Assembly: GCA_964558875.1 (NCBI GenBank)
Contig: CAZLGM010000078.1
Span: 1 to 13,731 of the forward strand
DNA: 13,731 nt
Direction of reading: 5' to 3'
Origin: CAZLGM01 sp964558875
Lineage (GTDB): Bacteria > Desulfobacterota > Desulfobulbia > Desulfobulbales > Desulfocapsaceae
Shown: one piece after another, positions 6,467-13,727 of the stretch
How positions within the stretch are numbered: position 1 is the first letter of the stretch
Layout: each line of letters opens with the position of its first letter
Position numbers and translations under genes: made by a program
The notes under the pieces: model-generated
What the model was told of the DNA's origin: nothing
The model's database searches: none
What the model saw: only the letters and a program-made list of their open reading frames with translations

Positions 6467-6642
6467 ATAATTTTATCTGCATCCGGATTCTTTACATTCC
6501 AGTTGGCATAGTCCGGATTATGGTACCTGAAAATATAATTGACCGTCAGACCTACCATAAGAATAACGATTATTGCTACCCAGACATATCCTTTACCGCC
6601 GGAATAACCAAGATACTCAGACACTTTTTGTTGCTGATCCAT
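6424..6642 (-). CDS. 72-residue single-span protein of the oxidase operon
   Basis: A small bitopic protein: a cytoplasmic N-terminus, one helix (about 19-38) and a polar tail rich in Asn, Asp and Trp. AAGGAG sits 9 bases before the ATG at 6642. The gene overlaps the CcoS-like gene upstream by 26 bases and ccoI downstream by 43 bases, the signature of a tightly coupled operon. Position after ccoO suggests a small oxidase subunit (CcoQ-like) or the membrane part of a split CcoP, since no heme motif is present and no canonical CcoP exists nearby. Neither assignment is supported by a motif I can see. Confidence 0.7.
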   Translation of the reverse strand: MDQQQKVSEYLGYSGGKGYVWVAIIVILMVGLTVNYIFRYHNPDYANWNVKNPDADKIIWQAEKKIDPNMNK

Positions 6643-6949
6643 ATCCGAATTCTCCTTTTTGTTTCAATTCTTCGTCACAGTCGTCAAAGGACTTCTCGCG
6701 ATTGAGCATGTCAAATGAGGGCTGCTCGATATTTCTGAAGTGTCCCATAAAAAAGGCCCAGACGAACAGCGCCACAAACCCCAGGGCAACAAAGATGTAG
6801 TTGATGAACGGCAGGGCAAACCCTGCCAGTCCATCTTCTACAAGCTCAACTTTGCTATACGCTATCATTTTAGAAATGAAGCTGATTCCACCGGGGAGAA
6901 TGACAAAGAGTACCATAATAATGGTAATAATTTTATCTCTTAATGTCAT
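6617..6949 (-). CDS. CcoS-like membrane protein with extra N-terminal span
   Basis: A 110-residue protein with two predicted spans (about 7-27 and 47-68). The second span is followed by GHFRNIEQPSFDML (69-82) and an acidic SFDD, which resembles the CcoS signature of a helix followed by a GQF-D-L-x-P-x-x-R-I/M-L type sequence. CcoS is needed to mature cbb3 oxidase. Canonical CcoS is only about 50-70 residues with one span, so the first 40 residues are an addition. A strong AGGAGG box sits 6 bases before the ATG at 6949, and ccoO ends 9 bases upstream. The CcoS link is motif recall without an alignment; a CcoQ-like subunit is the main alternative. Confidence 0.65.
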   Translation of the reverse strand: MTLRDKIITIIMVLFVILPGGISFISKMIAYSKVELVEDGLAGFALPFINYIFVALGFVALFVWAFFMGHFRNIEQPSFDMLNREKSFDDCDEELKQKGEFGYGSATKSV

Positions 6950-6958
6950 GATTTCCTC

Positions 6959-7603
6959 CTACTTGCTTGCATTCAGCTGGTATTTGCCGTTATCAACCCA
7001 GCTACCAAGCCATTGCATATAAATGGTAACACCTAAACCCTTAGCATTGGGTTTCCCATCCTTATCGAAAAACCAGGGATAGTTGGGCATTACAGAATCA
7101 GGGGTGATGGATCTTGCATTCTTGAAATGAGCCAGATGCCAGTCATTTGAATGCTGACCTGACTCACGGGAAAGATCAAGTCCAACCCTTCTTGTACCTA
7201 ACAACTGCGGCAGATGCATGGCATTCTGATATTCCGAAGGATAGGAAACTTTTCCATACCGTTCCTCTTCCTTTGATACAGGACGCACATACTGCGAATG
7301 ACAATGCCAACAGGCCTCAGCAATATAGGCAGCTTTACCGGCCTCCATAGCTTTAATAAATGTCTTTTCATTGGCAACATCACCAAAAGCCTTTTTGAAT
7401 TCAACCGGATAATCTCTGGCAATCTGAAAAAACTCAGGATGAGGATTCTTAGCCAGATCTTCCATCTTCTGATAGGGGATATGCTTCATGGACAACCATG
7501 GCGATACCGCCTGCCAGAAGGTACCGAAAGCGAATAGCCCAAATCCTACAAAGAGGAAGATGAGAGCGAATCGCTCATGAATTGGTCCTTTTCCATTACT
7601 CAT
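6959..7603 (-). CDS. ccoO: cbb3-type cytochrome oxidase subunit II (CcoO)
   Basis: A 214-residue monoheme cytochrome c subunit anchored by one N-terminal helix (about 11-31) with its heme domain in the periplasm. It passes electrons to CcoN. The heme is attached at CWHCH (C98, C101, H102), followed by the family motif SQYVRP. Then come LGTRRVGLDLSR at 135-146 and SVMPNYPW at 170-177, with M172 as the likely sixth ligand. All are strongly typical of CcoO/FixO, and the length is near the usual 200-240. The start overlaps the ccoN stop by four bases (ATGA), so the two core subunits are translationally coupled. Confidence 0.97.
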   Translation of the reverse strand: MSNGKGPIHERFALIFLFVGFGLFAFGTFWQAVSPWLSMKHIPYQKMEDLAKNPHPEFFQIARDYPVEFKKAFGDVANEKTFIKAMEAGKAAYIAEACWHCHSQYVRPVSKEEERYGKVSYPSEYQNAMHLPQLLGTRRVGLDLSRESGQHSNDWHLAHFKNARSITPDSVMPNYPWFFDKDGKPNAKGLGVTIYMQWLGSWVDNGKYQLNASK

Positions 7604-8982
7604 GCTACACCTCCCTCAGTTTGCACGTCTTTGCCGCTGGTTGCGGTTTTAAACATGTTAACAACATAGAGCAGAACCCCACCGAAAATGGCAACACCAG
7701 TCAGCATTCTGACAAACCAGTATGGAGTTACGTTTCTGAGGGTATCCATAAAGTGAGTCAGACCCCACCAGTTGAATCCCTGAATCAGGCCGGCAGCAAG
7801 CAGGTCACCCCACATGACGGCGAGGCCGATGCAGACCAGCCAGAATGCGTATTCATCCAGCTTTTTAGAGTAGGACTCTTTACCAAAGACTTTGGGCCAG
7901 AGGTATGAGAAGAAACCCATAATCCAGAATCCGAAGGTTCCGTACATGATGAGATGCGCATGGCCGGGTACCCAGTCGGTAAAGTGGATGACTTTCTGAG
8001 TTGTCAGCAGAACGTGGAACGCACACTGCAGACAGGTAATAGCATAGTTGATTGTTCCGATGAAGACCCATCTGATCGCCATATTGGACTTCAGTTTGTC
8101 GGCATCGCCGCGCAGGGTCATCAGGAAGTTAACGATAACGGTAATAACAGCAAGCTCAAGAACAACAGTACAAATAACGGCTGCATACTGAGCGTACATT
8201 GGAATCGGACTCCAGAGGTAATGGTGAACACCCTGGAGCGGATAGAAGAATGCCAGCCCCCAGAAGCCGAGCAGTGACAGAGCGTGGCTCCAGATCGGTT
8301 TTCTCAGCATAACGGGAACAAAATAGTACATAAGACCCCAGCCGATGGGAGTAACGTACAGTCCAACGGCGTCATGAATCCAGGTACCGGTTACAGCTGC
8401 TCCGGCCACACCAGGAATGAAGTATTCTGGTATGAAGTTGCCCATGAAATAAACCATGATAACCCAGACCAGACCAATGATCATGTACCAGTTGGCCGCA
8501 TAGAGCGGACGATCTTTACCGGCCTTGAAGATCGGTACGATGAACTGGATACACAGAACAACCAGCCAGGCTGTAATGATCGGATCCAGAATCTTGGGAG
8601 TCTCGCCCCACTCAACTGCCTGAGCCATGTCAAAGAACAGGATCAGAACGACGGTACCAAGAACGGCTACCTGCAGAGCAATGGCCAGGAACCAGCCAAT
8701 AAGTTTTTCATTGAGCACTCTGTACCCGCAAAGACGCGGCACAGCCCAATACATACCGGCCAAGAAGCCGTTGGTAATAAAGCCGTAGACGGCCCCATTG
8801 GTATGGATCATGCGAAGCTTACCAGCCGACAGCCAGTACCACTCCGGCAGCGGATTGAGTTGCAGCAGTTGAAGGGAGTAAATCAGTCCCATTAACATGA
8901 CTACAACAAGATAAAGCATCGCAAAGAAAATATGAAACTTTATGAGGGTGTAGTTTACAAGCCCATTGTTTTGATTAGACAT
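7600..8982 (-). CDS. ccoN: cbb3-type cytochrome oxidase catalytic subunit I (CcoN)
   Basis: A 460-residue heme-copper oxidase subunit expected to have 12 membrane helices; it reduces O2 to water and pumps protons. Key residues are present: H60 in MIHTNGAVYGF (low-spin heme), H203 in WIHDAVGLYVTP and H253/H254 in GVHH (CuB ligands), Y247 in FFYP (the Tyr that is cross-linked to a CuB His in C-family enzymes), and H341/H343 in DWVPGHAH (high-spin heme region). The C-terminal PYWFVR motif is also typical. The residue after H203 is Asp, whereas the Pseudomonas-type CcoN I recall has HN, so this may be a divergent clade. Start: ATG 8982 with GGGAGGT 6 bases upstream; it shares one base with the stop of the preceding cytochrome gene. 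Length is normal for the family. Confidence 0.97.
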   Translation of the reverse strand: MSNQNNGLVNYTLIKFHIFFAMLYLVVVMLMGLIYSLQLLQLNPLPEWYWLSAGKLRMIHTNGAVYGFITNGFLAGMYWAVPRLCGYRVLNEKLIGWFLAIALQVAVLGTVVLILFFDMAQAVEWGETPKILDPIITAWLVVLCIQFIVPIFKAGKDRPLYAANWYMIIGLVWVIMVYFMGNFIPEYFIPGVAGAAVTGTWIHDAVGLYVTPIGWGLMYYFVPVMLRKPIWSHALSLLGFWGLAFFYPLQGVHHYLWSPIPMYAQYAAVICTVVLELAVITVIVNFLMTLRGDADKLKSNMAIRWVFIGTINYAITCLQCAFHVLLTTQKVIHFTDWVPGHAHLIMYGTFGFWIMGFFSYLWPKVFGKESYSKKLDEYAFWLVCIGLAVMWGDLLAAGLIQGFNWWGLTHFMDTLRNVTPYWFVRMLTGVAIFGGVLLYVVNMFKTATSGKDVQTEGGVA

Positions 8983-9752
8983 TATTTACCTCCCTTGCCC
9001 ATAAAATCCAGAATATAGGAGACGAGATTCCACCTGTCATCTTCGCTGAGCTGATTAGCAAAAGCGATCATCGGTGTGTTCTCTACTCCCGCGGTAATGG
9101 ACATGTAAATATCCTCAACCTTTACTCCTCTTTTGATTGCCCCTCCTGTAAAGTCGGCAGGACGAATCATATCGCTGCAGCCTTTGTCTCCCGGCCACAT
9201 TAAGGCGAACTTCACATCAGGAATGTTCTCTTTGGTTCCGTGACACATCTGGCACTTCTTAGCAAAGATCTGTTCTCCTTTTTTCATTGAATCGGCTGTG
9301 CCGACAAAACCGGGAATTTTAGGCGCCGCATAGGCTTTTCCCGGTTGCTCTTTTGTGAACCTTTGAGAAAAGGATTTAATATAAGTGACCAAAGCATCTT
9401 TTTCTGCATCAGTCAGTAATCTGAAGTTCGGCATGGATGAACCGTGCAGACCGTTATGAATGGACTTTTTCAAGTCAGCATCGGTCGGGATTGAGTTACC
9501 CATGGTTGATTTAAATTTATATACACCCAAGGTGAAATTTCTGGGTTTTATCAGCAGGTCAGGAGCGCCTGCGCCGTTGCCATCACCATTTGCCCCATGG
9601 CAGCTGATGCAATGATCTTCATAGACTGCCTTTCCGTCTTTGGCCAACACCTCTGTTACAGTGGTGCCAATGACAAGGGAAGCCATGAAAAAGGCTGACA
9701 GGCAGACGGCTGTGTACCTGAAAGTTTTAAACGACAAGAGCCGCTTTTTCAT
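8982..9752 (-). CDS. Exported diheme cytochrome c coupled to ccoN
   Basis: A 256-residue periplasmic cytochrome with a signal sequence (charged start, hydrophobic core, probable cut after VLA at about residue 37) and two cytochrome c domains. The hemes are at CISCH (C48, C51, H52) and CQMCH (C167, C170, H171), with M107 and M228 as likely axial ligands. The RNFTLGVYKF segment and the C-terminal W-N-L-V-S-Y block relate it to the two diheme cytochromes upstream, but it lacks their extra cysteines. I chose ATG 9752 because AAAGGAGG lies 7 bases upstream and a signal peptide follows; the frame is open to 9839, but that would overlap the previous gene. Its stop overlaps ccoN by one base (TAATG). 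A CcoP-like electron-input role is inferred from this position, since no canonical CcoP is present. Confidence 0.92.
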   Translation of the reverse strand: MKKRLLSFKTFRYTAVCLSAFFMASLVIGTTVTEVLAKDGKAVYEDHCISCHGANGDGNGAGAPDLLIKPRNFTLGVYKFKSTMGNSIPTDADLKKSIHNGLHGSSMPNFRLLTDAEKDALVTYIKSFSQRFTKEQPGKAYAAPKIPGFVGTADSMKKGEQIFAKKCQMCHGTKENIPDVKFALMWPGDKGCSDMIRPADFTGGAIKRGVKVEDIYMSITAGVENTPMIAFANQLSEDDRWNLVSYILDFMGKGGK

Positions 9753-9793
9753 AGTTGTGCCTCCTTTATTGATTTTTATATCCGTTCGAATTC

Positions 9794-10576
9794 TCATTTT
9801 CTTCCCATGAGTTTCAAGGTGTAGGAAACCAGATCCCATCGCTCTTTTTCTTTGAGGGTATCCTCATACGATGGCATACCGGTTCCATCCAGTCCACTTG
9901 AGAAAGTGATGTAGATTGCCTCAGCTGATGTTCCACGCTTGAGATCTCCGGATGTAAAGTCAAAAGGCACAATCTTGTTACCCCAGTCATCCTTGAGTTC
10001 AGCCGCTTTTTGTCCGTCACCTTTGCCGGTCTCGCCATGACATTCCCAACATTTCATGTTCTTGTAGACCTGCTCACCCATTTTTACAGATTCAGGGCTT
10101 CCCACATAACCGGGTTTGTAGATGACGATTTCTTCACACGGATCTTCGTCATACCACCTTTCCGAAAAAGTCATGATATATTCAATAACATCGTTCTTTT
10201 CCTGCTCGGAAAGATCCGCAAATGACGGCATAAACGCCTTTGGAATTCCATTGTTGATGGTATCCTTCAGATCCTTTTCCAACGGCAGACAGCCGGTGGA
10301 AGTACTGCGGAACTTAAACACACCAACTGTAAAATCCCGGGCAAAGGTCGTAATCGACTGTTTGCCGCCTTCGATGGTCGTATTTGAACAGACCATCCCT
10401 TTTCCGTCGCCTTGGACTCCATGACAGACTGCACAGTTCGCCTCATAAACAGGCTTGCCCGGCATGGCCTCCTCGGCACTCGCATCTCCTGCACTGATAA
10501 GTGTTAGGCCACTTACCAGCAGCAGAGAGAAGAAGCCCAACAGAAAAATAGATTTTCCTTTAATTTGGAACGTCAT
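9794..10576 (-). CDS. Exported diheme cytochrome c, paralogue of the 11444-12274 product
   Basis: A 260-residue periplasmic cytochrome with a signal peptide (core about 9-28, probable cut near ASA at 32-34). Hemes are at CAVCH (C48, C51, H52) and CWECH (C176, C179, H180); M116 and M234 are likely axial ligands. The ARDFTVGVFKFRSTSTG block (79-95) and the end of the protein closely match the product of 11444-12274. Extra cysteines C96 and C147 are conserved in that paralogue at the same spacing of 51 residues and probably form a disulfide; C63 is unique. ATG 10576 has AAGGAGG upstream. It follows the cupredoxin gene by 21 bases, so the two are probably co-transcribed. Likely partner is CcoNO or the neighbouring cytochromes; this is inferred from context. 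Confidence 0.92.
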   Translation of the reverse strand: MTFQIKGKSIFLLGFFSLLLVSGLTLISAGDASAEEAMPGKPVYEANCAVCHGVQGDGKGMVCSNTTIEGGKQSITTFARDFTVGVFKFRSTSTGCLPLEKDLKDTINNGIPKAFMPSFADLSEQEKNDVIEYIMTFSERWYDEDPCEEIVIYKPGYVGSPESVKMGEQVYKNMKCWECHGETGKGDGQKAAELKDDWGNKIVPFDFTSGDLKRGTSAEAIYITFSSGLDGTGMPSYEDTLKEKERWDLVSYTLKLMGRK

Positions 10577-10597
10577 TTTCCCCTCCTTGTTTCCGTT

Positions 10598-11344
10598 CTA
10601 CTTTTTAGCAAAAGTATGGTTTAGGGTAGTTGCCTCCCCCGCTTTTACCTCAATAGTCTTCATTTCTTCGCCAAAACCCTCGTGCCATACCATCACCTTA
10701 TAGGTACCAGGCAGGAGATCTTTGATCTCAAATTTGCCGTCAGCACCGGTGAGAGCAGCATAGGGATTCTTGGCTGCATAAATGTATGCCCGCATCCACG
10801 GATGGGCATCACACTTTACATTCTGCAGACCGGTACGTTTGACCGGCTTTTCAATTACCTGGTTCTGGTTGGGCAGAGCCAGGTTGTAGACTGTAGAACG
10901 CTTCCCTTTAAGCATGAGGCCTATTGAAGTATTATGAAAAACCGGATCACTGTTCTTGATCACATATTTGGTTTTCTTATAGGCAATTCCAACCAGCGGT
11001 ACGAACTGGCACTTAACATTATCCACGACCATATTCTCAGTGGGCATGGCTTTACCTTTCTTGGCGTTGGTGACTGCTACAACAACATTCTGAACACCCA
11101 TGTCAGCGCCGATAAGATATTTGTTCATCTTGAATTCGGCTCCACAGAGCTTGACCTCTTCAGGCTTCTTGGTCTCGACTTTCATTACCGGATCGGCCAC
11201 TTTTTCAGCAGCTTTAATGGTTCCAACAATGGAGCCGCCACTGGTTACATCAACAACTTCATATCTCTTTCTTTTCCTGGCATCAGCACTTGTAGCCGGA
11301 ATGACAAGAGCCATAACGATAAGTGATAAAATAAGTTTTTTCAT
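10598..11344 (-). CDS. Exported cupredoxin-like protein with C-terminal carboxypeptidase-regulatory-like domain
   Basis: A 248-residue protein with a signal peptide (core about 4-16, probable cut after SADA near 23). The middle domain has the ligand pattern of a type-1 copper protein: H137 in DPVFHNTS, then C178, H181 and M184 in KCDAHPWMRAY, the same C-x2-H-x2-M spacing and aromatic/Met-Arg context as amicyanin. The last 55 residues (about 193-248) form a small beta-sandwich of the carboxypeptidase regulatory-like type (ADGKFEIKDLLPGTYKVMVW). An N-terminal beta-rich region includes C67; with C112 it could form a disulfide. ATG 11344 has GGAGG 5 bases upstream. Lying among cytochrome genes, it may carry electrons to the oxidase or store or deliver copper. 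A metal-free structural role cannot be excluded. Confidence 0.85.
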   Translation of the reverse strand: MKKLILSLIVMALVIPATSADARKRKRYEVVDVTSGGSIVGTIKAAEKVADPVMKVETKKPEEVKLCGAEFKMNKYLIGADMGVQNVVVAVTNAKKGKAMPTENMVVDNVKCQFVPLVGIAYKKTKYVIKNSDPVFHNTSIGLMLKGKRSTVYNLALPNQNQVIEKPVKRTGLQNVKCDAHPWMRAYIYAAKNPYAALTGADGKFEIKDLLPGTYKVMVWHEGFGEEMKTIEVKAGEATTLNHTFAKK

Positions 11345-11399
11345 ACCATCCTCCGTTTGTTCTTTTTATCTATCTCTCAATTGAGTTTGCACGTATTCC

Positions 11400-11427
11400 A
11401 AAACCGGCCGATCTTCCAACCGGTTTT
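11400..11427 (-). terminator. Probable intrinsic terminator or attenuator between cytochrome and cupredoxin genes
   Basis: AAAACCGG (11400-11407) and CCGGTTTT (11420-11427) form an 8-bp stem with a 12-base loop, shortly after the stop of the cytochrome gene at 11444. On the minus strand the stem ends in TTTT then GG, a short U-tract; on the plus strand a longer T-rich run follows (to 11435). It may therefore be bidirectional in form and only partly efficient for the operon, allowing some read-through. A 10-bp palindrome CTCAATTGAG lies just downstream at 11376-11385. Confidence 0.55.
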
Positions 11428-11443
11428 TTATTTTTAGTAGAGG

Positions 11444-12274
11444 TTAATGACCTCCAGCATCCTTATTAGCGCCAATCTTGCCCATAAGTTTCAGAGTATA
11501 GGAAACAAGGTTCCATCTCTGCTCTTCAGACAGGGAGTCCTCATATGAAGGCATACCGGTACCGTCGAGGCCTGCGGTGAAGGTCATATAGATATTTTCA
11601 GGAGTTGATCCACGCTTGAGCTCACCGGTCACAAAGTCGAACGGCAGAAGCTGCTGTCCCCAGTCATCTTTAATATCCAATGACTTAGGTCCGTCTCCCG
11701 CCCCAAGTTGGCCATGACATTCCCAGCATTTCATGTCGTTATATACGACTTTTCCTTTGTCGATGGATTTATCTGATCCGACATACCCCGGCTTTTTAGC
11801 TGCAATGACGTCACAGGGATCCTCATCTTCAAACCGCAGGGAGAACGTCTTGATATATTCAACAATAGCGGCCAGTTCCTCATCGCTGATGCCATCCTGA
11901 GGAGGCATAAAGGATTGGGTAATCCCGCCTTTGATGGTAGTTTTCAAGTCCTGGTCATCCGGCAGACAACCGGTTGATGTTGAACGAAAACGATACAGAC
12001 CCACAGTAAAGTCACGGGGATAGGTTGTCAGTACCCGGCCTTTTTTCTCCGCGTACTTGATGGTGGCAACAAAGCCTTTGCCGTCCCCATCTTTGCCGTG
12101 ACACATCCGGCAGTTAACGCTGTAATATTCCTCTCCCAGTTTAAGCTGGGCCTCATATGCTGCTTCCTCCTCCTCTTCAGTCATCTGCTGCTCTTGAGCA
12201 ATCGCTGAGAAAGGGAACAGTAATGATGTGAAAAGAAGAGCCGATAATAATGCCCTTAATGTAAACAGGTTCAC
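11444..12274 (-). CDS. Exported diheme cytochrome c with GTG start
   Basis: A 276-residue periplasmic cytochrome. The signal peptide (about 1-26, ending SAIA) is followed by a strongly acidic stretch (EEEEE at 33-37), absent from its paralogue. Hemes are at CRMCH (C55, C58, H59) and CWECH (C183, C186, H187), with M123 and M241 as likely axial ligands. C103 and C154 match the extra cysteines of the 9794-10576 protein. I chose the GTG at 12274: GGAGGA lies 6 bases upstream and the signal peptide then starts cleanly. An in-frame ATG at 12301 has only a poor ribosome binding site, and a longer frame from 12349 would run into the hexaheme gene. The 43-base gap to that gene suggests co-transcription. 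The acidic segment may serve docking to a basic partner, which is inference. Confidence 0.92.
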   Translation of the reverse strand: MNLFTLRALLSALLFTSLLFPFSAIAQEQQMTEEEEEAAYEAQLKLGEEYYSVNCRMCHGKDGDGKGFVATIKYAEKKGRVLTTYPRDFTVGLYRFRSTSTGCLPDDQDLKTTIKGGITQSFMPPQDGISDEELAAIVEYIKTFSLRFEDEDPCDVIAAKKPGYVGSDKSIDKGKVVYNDMKCWECHGQLGAGDGPKSLDIKDDWGQQLLPFDFVTGELKRGSTPENIYMTFTAGLDGTGMPSYEDSLSEEQRWNLVSYTLKLMGKIGANKDAGGH

Positions 12275-12280
12275 GTATAG

Positions 12281-12286
12281 TCCTCC
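12281..12286 (-). promoter_or_regulatory. Ribosome binding site deciding a GTG start
   Basis: GGAGGA on the minus strand at 12286-12281, six bases before GTG 12274. It favours the GTG over the ATG at 12301 as the start of the diheme cytochrome. Confidence 0.7.
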
Positions 12287-12317
12287 AAAATACAATTTCA
12301 TCTTGTACGGGTCTCTT

Positions 12318-13727
12318 CTACTTCTTGCCCAGAGTTTTGACATAACCAACTACGTCGGCGATCTGCTGATCAGTCAGCCCCTCACCTTCGGTTCCAAAAG
12401 CCGGCATCGGTGTCCCTTTCCTGCCGTTACGCACGGTTGTGGCAAGAAATGAGGGATCAACGATTTTTTGAACAGCATCATTTCTTAAATTCAGACCAAG
12501 CTTACGACCACCGCCCTTTCCTTTTTCACCATGACAAAAGCTACATCGTCTGTCATAGATGGCCTTGCCTTTCTCTGGGTCCCTTTGGAACTGGGCGTAG
12601 CTGAAAGGCTCAACGGTCTCGCTTCTGTTCTGAGAGAGATAAGCCATGATCTTATCGACATCTTCCTTCTTCACACCGGAAGCTGTATGTTTCCAAGCGG
12701 TCATCTGGGTACCAGTACGACCCTCGTCAACAAAGACTCTTAAAGTCTTATCATCGATTTTGTTTAAGAAATCGGGATTTGTAATAGCTGGAACAGAACG
12801 GTCGAACACCTCTTCGAATACCGCAGTTTTGCCATCACTGTGACAGGCCGAACAGAAAATGGCGTACAGCTCTTTGCCGCTTCTGTCTGTGGTCGGCAGG
12901 TTCTTAATCAGCTTATATTTCGAAGGTATTTCATCCGATCTCATGGAGAACATATACGTTGTCAACTGATCGGCTTCATCACCCTTCAAGGTTACTTTCA
13001 TTTCACTGGTCGGCACGATTTCCCGTGGATCATCAAAGTGCTGTTTGATCCAATTATAGGCGGTCAGTTTGCCTTTCACGTGTCCCATAGGGAAGTAATG
13101 GAGAGGTTGCGAGCCGATACCATCGAGTTCTTTTCCAAGATCACCACCGACACCTTTAACCTTATGGCAGCCCTGACAGCCTTTCTCTCTGAAAAGCTGT
13201 TCACCTTTGACGACGTTGGTCATACCTTCATCGGCCAACATCTTCATATCGTGACATCTGGCACAGGCGGATTGGACATATTTGGCAGGAATAACCGGAT
13301 AATCCCAGTAGTTTTCACCCCGCTCACCACCGTGGGCCTCGCTTTTATTGGTGGCGCGCCCCTGTCCGTAATGGCAGATGGTGCAACCGAACTTGGCCAC
13401 CGAATGATTCTCCAGGAAGTTACCAGGATGGACCTTGTACGGATGGTCAACCTTGGTCATCATCGGATTTTCGACCCCGATATGACAGCTGGTACAACGA
13501 TCAGCCTTCTTCAGACTGGAGATAAATACCTGCCGTATTCCGGTTTCAATCCTCTCCGCTCTTTTCTTGGCGGCATCATCCTTGGCATTTGTAATAAGAT
13601 AATCCTTATACTCGGCCTGATGCTGCTGCCACTCCGTCGACATTTCCCTAAATGTTGCCAGGCCCATAAAACCAAGTACCACGACCGAAGCAACCAGCAA
13701 TAAAGATAAATAAAATCTACTGTGCAT
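12318..13727 (-). CDS. Membrane-anchored hexaheme cytochrome c
   Basis: A 469-residue protein with an N-terminal membrane anchor (about 5-25) and a large periplasmic part. Six CxxCH sites start at C78, C115, C155, C184, C292 and C395. The first three lie in a region with HPGNFLENH (100-108), FGCTICHYGQG and YWDYPVIP, a pattern I associate with multiheme cytochromes encoded next to quinol:cytochrome c (bc-type) complexes in Desulfobacterota and Nitrospirota. The remaining sites lie in mono-heme class I-like domains, the last with TPMPAF (439-444) giving M441 as a likely ligand. It probably relays electrons from quinol oxidation to the diheme cytochromes and the oxidase. The ATG at 13727 is only four bases from the window edge, so its ribosome binding site cannot be seen and a longer N-terminus is possible, but the anchor directly after it fits a true start. 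Confidence 0.9.
   Translation of the reverse strand: MHSRFYLSLLLVASVVVLGFMGLATFREMSTEWQQHQAEYKDYLITNAKDDAAKKRAERIETGIRQVFISSLKKADRCTSCHIGVENPMMTKVDHPYKVHPGNFLENHSVAKFGCTICHYGQGRATNKSEAHGGERGENYWDYPVIPAKYVQSACARCHDMKMLADEGMTNVVKGEQLFREKGCQGCHKVKGVGGDLGKELDGIGSQPLHYFPMGHVKGKLTAYNWIKQHFDDPREIVPTSEMKVTLKGDEADQLTTYMFSMRSDEIPSKYKLIKNLPTTDRSGKELYAIFCSACHSDGKTAVFEEVFDRSVPAITNPDFLNKIDDKTLRVFVDEGRTGTQMTAWKHTASGVKKEDVDKIMAYLSQNRSETVEPFSYAQFQRDPEKGKAIYDRRCSFCHGEKGKGGGRKLGLNLRNDAVQKIVDPSFLATTVRNGRKGTPMPAFGTEGEGLTDQQIADVVGYVKTLGKK

Noticed and set aside
8284..8895. Plus-strand open frame of 203 codons
   Set aside because: Antisense shadow of ccoN; the product is low-complexity hydrophilic sequence without a domain.
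9753..9839. Upstream extension of the ccoN-coupled diheme cytochrome
   Set aside because: It would overlap the preceding cytochrome gene and hide the signal peptide; ATG 9752 has a strong AAAGGAGG box.
12275..12349. Longer starts (ATG 12301 or upstream to 12349) for the 11444 cytochrome
   Set aside because: The GTG at 12274 has a correctly spaced GGAGGA and leads directly into a signal peptide; the frame to 12349 would overlap the hexaheme gene.
12840..13703. Long plus-strand open frame of 287 codons
   Set aside because: It lies wholly antisense to the hexaheme cytochrome gene, whose six CxxCH motifs prove the minus-strand frame; the plus-strand product has no recognisable domain or clear ribosome binding site.
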